NCBI GenBank assembly: GCA_016935755.1
Contig: JAFGQI010000125.1
Location: 86,830 to 150,829, forward strand
Length of the DNA stretch: 64,000 nucleotides
From: Anaerolineales bacterium
GTDB taxonomy: Bacteria; Chloroflexota; Anaerolineae; Anaerolineales; UBA4823
Reading direction: 5' to 3'
Every line of letters starts with the position of its first letter. Positions within the stretch are counted from its first letter, which is position 1. The position numbers and the translations under genes were made by a program. The notes beneath the pieces were generated by a model. The model had not been told where the DNA came from. It made no database searches and was given only the letters and a program-made list of their open reading frames with translations. Of the stretch, positions 61,815 to 64,000 are shown piece by piece.

Positions 61815-63152
61815 TCAGGCTACCTCAAGATACCTTTCAACTTCCCAATCCGTGACTTTCATGCGCGACTCTTCGATTTCTGCCCACTTCGCCCGCCAGA
61901 AAGCCTCATAGATAACCGGGCCTATCGCCTCCTGCAAAACTTGATCTTGCTCCAATTCACGCAAAGCCTCGCTCAGAGAGCCGGGCAGTTCGGCAATATC
62001 CTGCATCTGCCTCTCCTCGCGGGTCAGGTGATAGATATTGATATTGTTCAGTGGAGCCGGAGGGGTCAGCTTTTTATCAATTCCATCTAACGCAGCAGCC
62101 AGCATGACCGTAAATGCCAGGTACGGATTAGCCGATGGATCGGGGCAGCGAAGCTCTGCCCGGAGCGATTCATCCTGCCCTTGTGTATAGCGAGGAATGC
62201 GAATCAGCGCCGAACGGTTGAGCTGCGCCCAACCGATGTAAACGGGCGCTTCGTACCCCGGTACCAGGCGTTTATATGAGTTGATCGTCGGGGCGGCGAT
62301 AGCAGACAAGGCCCGGGCATGCATCAACTGTCCAGCAATAAACCCATAAGCCACATCAGATAAGTGAAATTCATCCTGAGCATCGAAAAACATATTAACC
62401 CCCTGGCGAGTAAACAAAGACTGGTGGCAGTGCATCCCCGATCCATTGATGCCAAAGAGAGGCTTGGGCATGAAGGAGGCCACCAGCCCATGCTGTGCAG
62501 CGATGGCCTTAACCGTATATTTTAGCGTCAAAACATTATCCGCGGTTTGCAGAGCTTCCGCAAATCGAAAATCGATTTCATGCTGCCCCAGCGCCACTTC
62601 ATGATGCCCCATTTCTACATCTAAACCCATATGGTAGAGCGCATCCATCAGTTCTGTACGCACACGCACAGCTTCATCGTTGGCCGAGAAATCGAAATAC
62701 CCACCGACATCGTGCGGGACCGGATAGATGCTCTGAGCGCCATTCCGCCGGAACAGGAAAAACTCTGGTTCAGGGCCTACATTGAAAACCCAGCCGTGCT
62801 GCTCAATACGCCCCAGGATACGCTTTAGCGCTCCTCGTGGGTCGCCCAGAAATGGGGAGCCATCTGGTGCATAAATATCACAGAATATCCTGCCGCGCCG
62901 CGCCTCAACCGGCGTCCAGGGCAAGATGGCGTAGGTCTGGGGATCAAGCACTAGGCGCATATCGCTCTCTTGAATGCGCGCGAAGCCCTCTACAGAAGAG
63001 CCATCAAACCAGACGCCATTTTCGATGGCAGATCTAAGGCGGTGAGCGGGGATGTCCACGCTCTTGACTGCGCCGGTTACATCGGTAAATTGTAGTGAGA
63101 CAAACTTAACCCCATCTTCCTTAACACGCGATAATAGCTCCTGGCCGTCCAT
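61815..63152 (-). CDS. glnA: glutamine synthetase type I
   Basis: A 445-residue GSI enzyme making glutamine from glutamate, ammonia and ATP. Signatures: NGVWFDGSSVEGFARIQESD, VGPEPEFFLFRRNG, EMGHHEVALGQHEIDF, GINGSGMHCHQSLFTRQG (ATP site), INSYKRLVPGYEAPVYIGW and NRSALIRIPRY. The adenylylation segment (NLYDLPP type) of GSI-beta is replaced by NNINIYHLTREER, so this is the shorter GSI-alpha form controlled by feedback rather than adenylylation. AAGGAGGAG lies before ATG 63152 and a good promoter at 63180-63208. A downstream convergent ttuA stop lies only 4 bp away. Confidence 0.97.
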   Translation of the reverse strand: MDGQELLSRVKEDGVKFVSLQFTDVTGAVKSVDIPAHRLRSAIENGVWFDGSSVEGFARIQESDMRLVLDPQTYAILPWTPVEARRGRIFCDIYAPDGSPFLGDPRGALKRILGRIEQHGWVFNVGPEPEFFLFRRNGAQSIYPVPHDVGGYFDFSANDEAVRVRTELMDALYHMGLDVEMGHHEVALGQHEIDFRFAEALQTADNVLTLKYTVKAIAAQHGLVASFMPKPLFGINGSGMHCHQSLFTRQGVNMFFDAQDEFHLSDVAYGFIAGQLMHARALSAIAAPTINSYKRLVPGYEAPVYIGWAQLNRSALIRIPRYTQGQDESLRAELRCPDPSANPYLAFTVMLAAALDGIDKKLTPPAPLNNINIYHLTREERQMQDIAELPGSLSEALRELEQDQVLQEAIGPVIYEAFWRAKWAEIEESRMKVTDWEVERYLEVA

Positions 63153-63179
63153 AGCTCCTCCTTGAGATACGAATTCCCG

Positions 63180-63208
63180 ATTTTAGCGCGGGCTGCCGTT
63201 TTCGTCAA
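63180..63208 (-). promoter_or_regulatory. glnA promoter
   Basis: On the minus strand TTGACG (63208-63203, 5/6) is 17 bp from TAAAAT (63185-63180, 5/6). The transcription start is expected near 63173, leaving a short leader with AAGGAGGAG. Its -35 overlaps that of the divergent promoter at 63205-63233. Confidence 0.65.
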
Positions 63209-63233
63209 CACTCACCTTCTGATGTGGTATATT
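63205..63233 (+). promoter_or_regulatory. promoter of the HELTH-motif protein gene, overlapping glnA promoter
   Basis: TCAACA (63205-63210, 4/6) and TATATT (63228-63233, 5/6) are 17 bp apart. Predicted start near 63240, before ATG 63257. The two -35 boxes of this and the glnA promoter share four base pairs, so polymerase binding should be mutually exclusive. Confidence 0.45.
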
Positions 63234-63256
63234 TGCTTTATCCGGAAGCGCGTGGC

Positions 63257-63808
63257 ATGGAATCCAGACCCTCCCCTCTTGTTCGCTCAATGTATAGCTG
63301 GGAAATCCAGGAAGTGCGGCTGGTTTTTGGCAACCAATTGAAGTATGACCGGGTACGCATCCATGAATTCACCACCTGGCCCAATACATTGAATCGCCTG
63401 GGGACACGGCTGAAGCGTATGCAGTATGTAGAAGCTCCGAACGCGATCACCCTTGGCAACCATTGCATCTTTCCGATCAAGCTGTTAGATCAACTCGTGT
63501 CAGCCGACCATCCAGAATACTACAAATTCCCCTGGCTTATCCACGAGCTGACACATATCTGGCAGTACCAGCAGCTGGGCTGGGGCTATTTGTTTATGGC
63601 ATTGGAGGCTCAGTTTCGCTTCAAGGCTGAAGCCTATAATTTTGGCGGCGAACAAGGATTGCTGGATGGAATTCAAAGAGGCGTCAGGTTAGCCGATTTC
63701 AATCTCGAACAACAGGGCGAAATAACCCGCACCTATTACGAACGCCTCAAGCAAGGCCAGGATATCAGCGCCTGGAAGCCCTTTATTACCGAGATACAGC
63801 AAGTATAG
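63257..63808 (+). CDS. small zincin-like protein (HELTH), DUF4157-like
   Basis: A 183-residue soluble protein. The centre has WLIHELTHIWQYQQLGWGYL with an HExxH zinc motif at 96-100, preceded by ITLGNHCIFPIKLLDQ. This resembles the DUF4157/peptidase-like domains found in toxin and Vgr-associated proteins, in which HEL(T/A)H is followed by Q-rich sequence. No signal peptide is seen. A third ligand is not obvious; the Glu in FRFKAEAYNFG about 20 residues later is a candidate. The frame is open to 63224 and an internal ATG exists at 63290; ATG 63257 is chosen because the predicted transcript starts near 63240 and GGAAG lies upstream. Confidence 0.65.
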   Translation: MESRPSPLVRSMYSWEIQEVRLVFGNQLKYDRVRIHEFTTWPNTLNRLGTRLKRMQYVEAPNAITLGNHCIFPIKLLDQLVSADHPEYYKFPWLIHELTHIWQYQQLGWGYLFMALEAQFRFKAEAYNFGGEQGLLDGIQRGVRLADFNLEQQGEITRTYYERLKQGQDISAWKPFITEIQQV

Positions 63809-63876
63809 GATTTTTGCCCCAGCAGAGCGGTTCAAACCAGGCAACTAAGAAAGAGATAAGCAAAACTGCCTGCCTC

Positions 63877-63905
63877 TTGTGAAATCTTCGGCCTTGCGGT
63901 ATGCT
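63877..63905 (+). promoter_or_regulatory. selC promoter
   Basis: TTGTGA (63877-63882, 4/6) and TATGCT (63900-63905, 4/6) are spaced exactly 17 bp. The predicted start at about 63912 is four bases before the tRNA 5' end. The remaining stretch after the HELTH gene (63809-63876) holds nothing else I can see. Confidence 0.5.
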
Positions 63906-63915
63906 TAATCATCTT

Positions 63916-64000
63916 GGGAGTGGTTGGGTCCCGGTGGGCTCCCCGGTCTTCAAAACCGGTGACGGGTCGCGTTGCGGGCCGTGGTGGGTTCGACTCCCAT
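63916..64000 (+). tRNA. selC: tRNA-Sec (anticodon TCA), 3' end cut by window
   Basis: Selenocysteine tRNA that reads UGA. The visible part shows an acceptor 5' strand GGGAGTGG, a 6-bp D-stem (GGGTCC with GGGCTC, two wobble pairs) closed by a CGGT loop, an anticodon arm CCGGT-CTTCAAA-ACCGG with TCA at its centre, a long extra arm (ACGGGTCGC-GTT-GCGGGCCGT, nine pairs with one mismatch) and a T-arm TGGG-TTCGACT-CCCA. The 6-bp D-stem, long variable arm and TCA anticodon are diagnostic of bacterial tRNA-Sec. The 3' acceptor strand lies beyond position 64000. Confidence 0.92.

Overview
The window looks like a compact chromosome segment of a Chloroflexota bacterium, most likely Anaerolineae-like. 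This is inferred from gene content: long Thr/Pro 'TPTPT' linkers in exported proteins, coenzyme F420 biosynthesis with an F420-dependent LLM oxidoreductase, several xanthine-dehydrogenase-type molybdenum hydroxylases, a glmS ribozyme, and WD40/CARDB lipoproteins. No marker gene fixes the taxon. Genes are packed tightly, with ATGA overlaps inside operons and almost no space at convergent junctions. No transposase, CRISPR array, rRNA gene or phage module was seen.

Layout. 1-3.7 kb: a DMT-family transporter cut by the window edge, a class III aminotransferase and an RsmF-like rRNA methyltransferase. 3.7-12.2 kb (minus strand): a molybdenum hydroxylase operon with a thioesterase, an FAD subunit, a 2Fe-2S/Mo subunit fusion, a CBS-DHH pyrophosphatase, XdhC, an FAD/2Fe-2S fusion and a small membrane protein. 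12.2-14.6 kb: a 43-bp palindrome, then a glmS ribozyme and glmS. 14.6-23.7 kb: an M23 peptidase, a GAF-GGDEF diguanylate cyclase, glcDEF glycolate oxidase and a membrane-bound TPR/zinc protease. 23.7-34.8 kb (minus strand): a second molybdenum hydroxylase (YgfM/XdhD-like) preceded by a structured leader that may be a molybdenum cofactor riboswitch. It runs into a NUDIX gene, ssnA, an F420:NADP reductase gene and the F420 genes cofE, an unusual pyrophosphatase-like/nitroreductase fusion, cofD, cofC and an LLM-family reductase.

34.8-39.8 kb: housekeeping and membrane genes (DUF1361, M20 peptidase, DUF1385, a WD40 lipoprotein, YjbQ). 39.9-52.6 kb: an exopolysaccharide or glycolipid locus with glycosyltransferases, a flippase, an acyltransferase, a sulfotransferase, DUF1616 and an O-antigen-ligase-like protein with TPRs. 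52.6-57.1 kb: an ABC exporter operon with SH3-like extracytoplasmic parts. 57.2-61.8 kb: an alpha/beta-hydrolase/acyl-CoA ligase fusion, another hydrolase and a TtuB-TtuA tRNA thiolation pair. 61.8-64 kb: glutamine synthetase, a small zincin and the 5' part of a selenocysteine tRNA gene with its own promoter.

The main functional theme is molybdenum and selenium redox chemistry combined with F420. The selenocysteine tRNA shows that selenium is used, and SsnA and XdhC are markers of labile-selenium or sulfido molybdenum hydroxylases. The second hydroxylase shares an apparent transcription unit with most of the F420 pathway. All functions are inferred by reading translated sequence and motifs; no database search was run.
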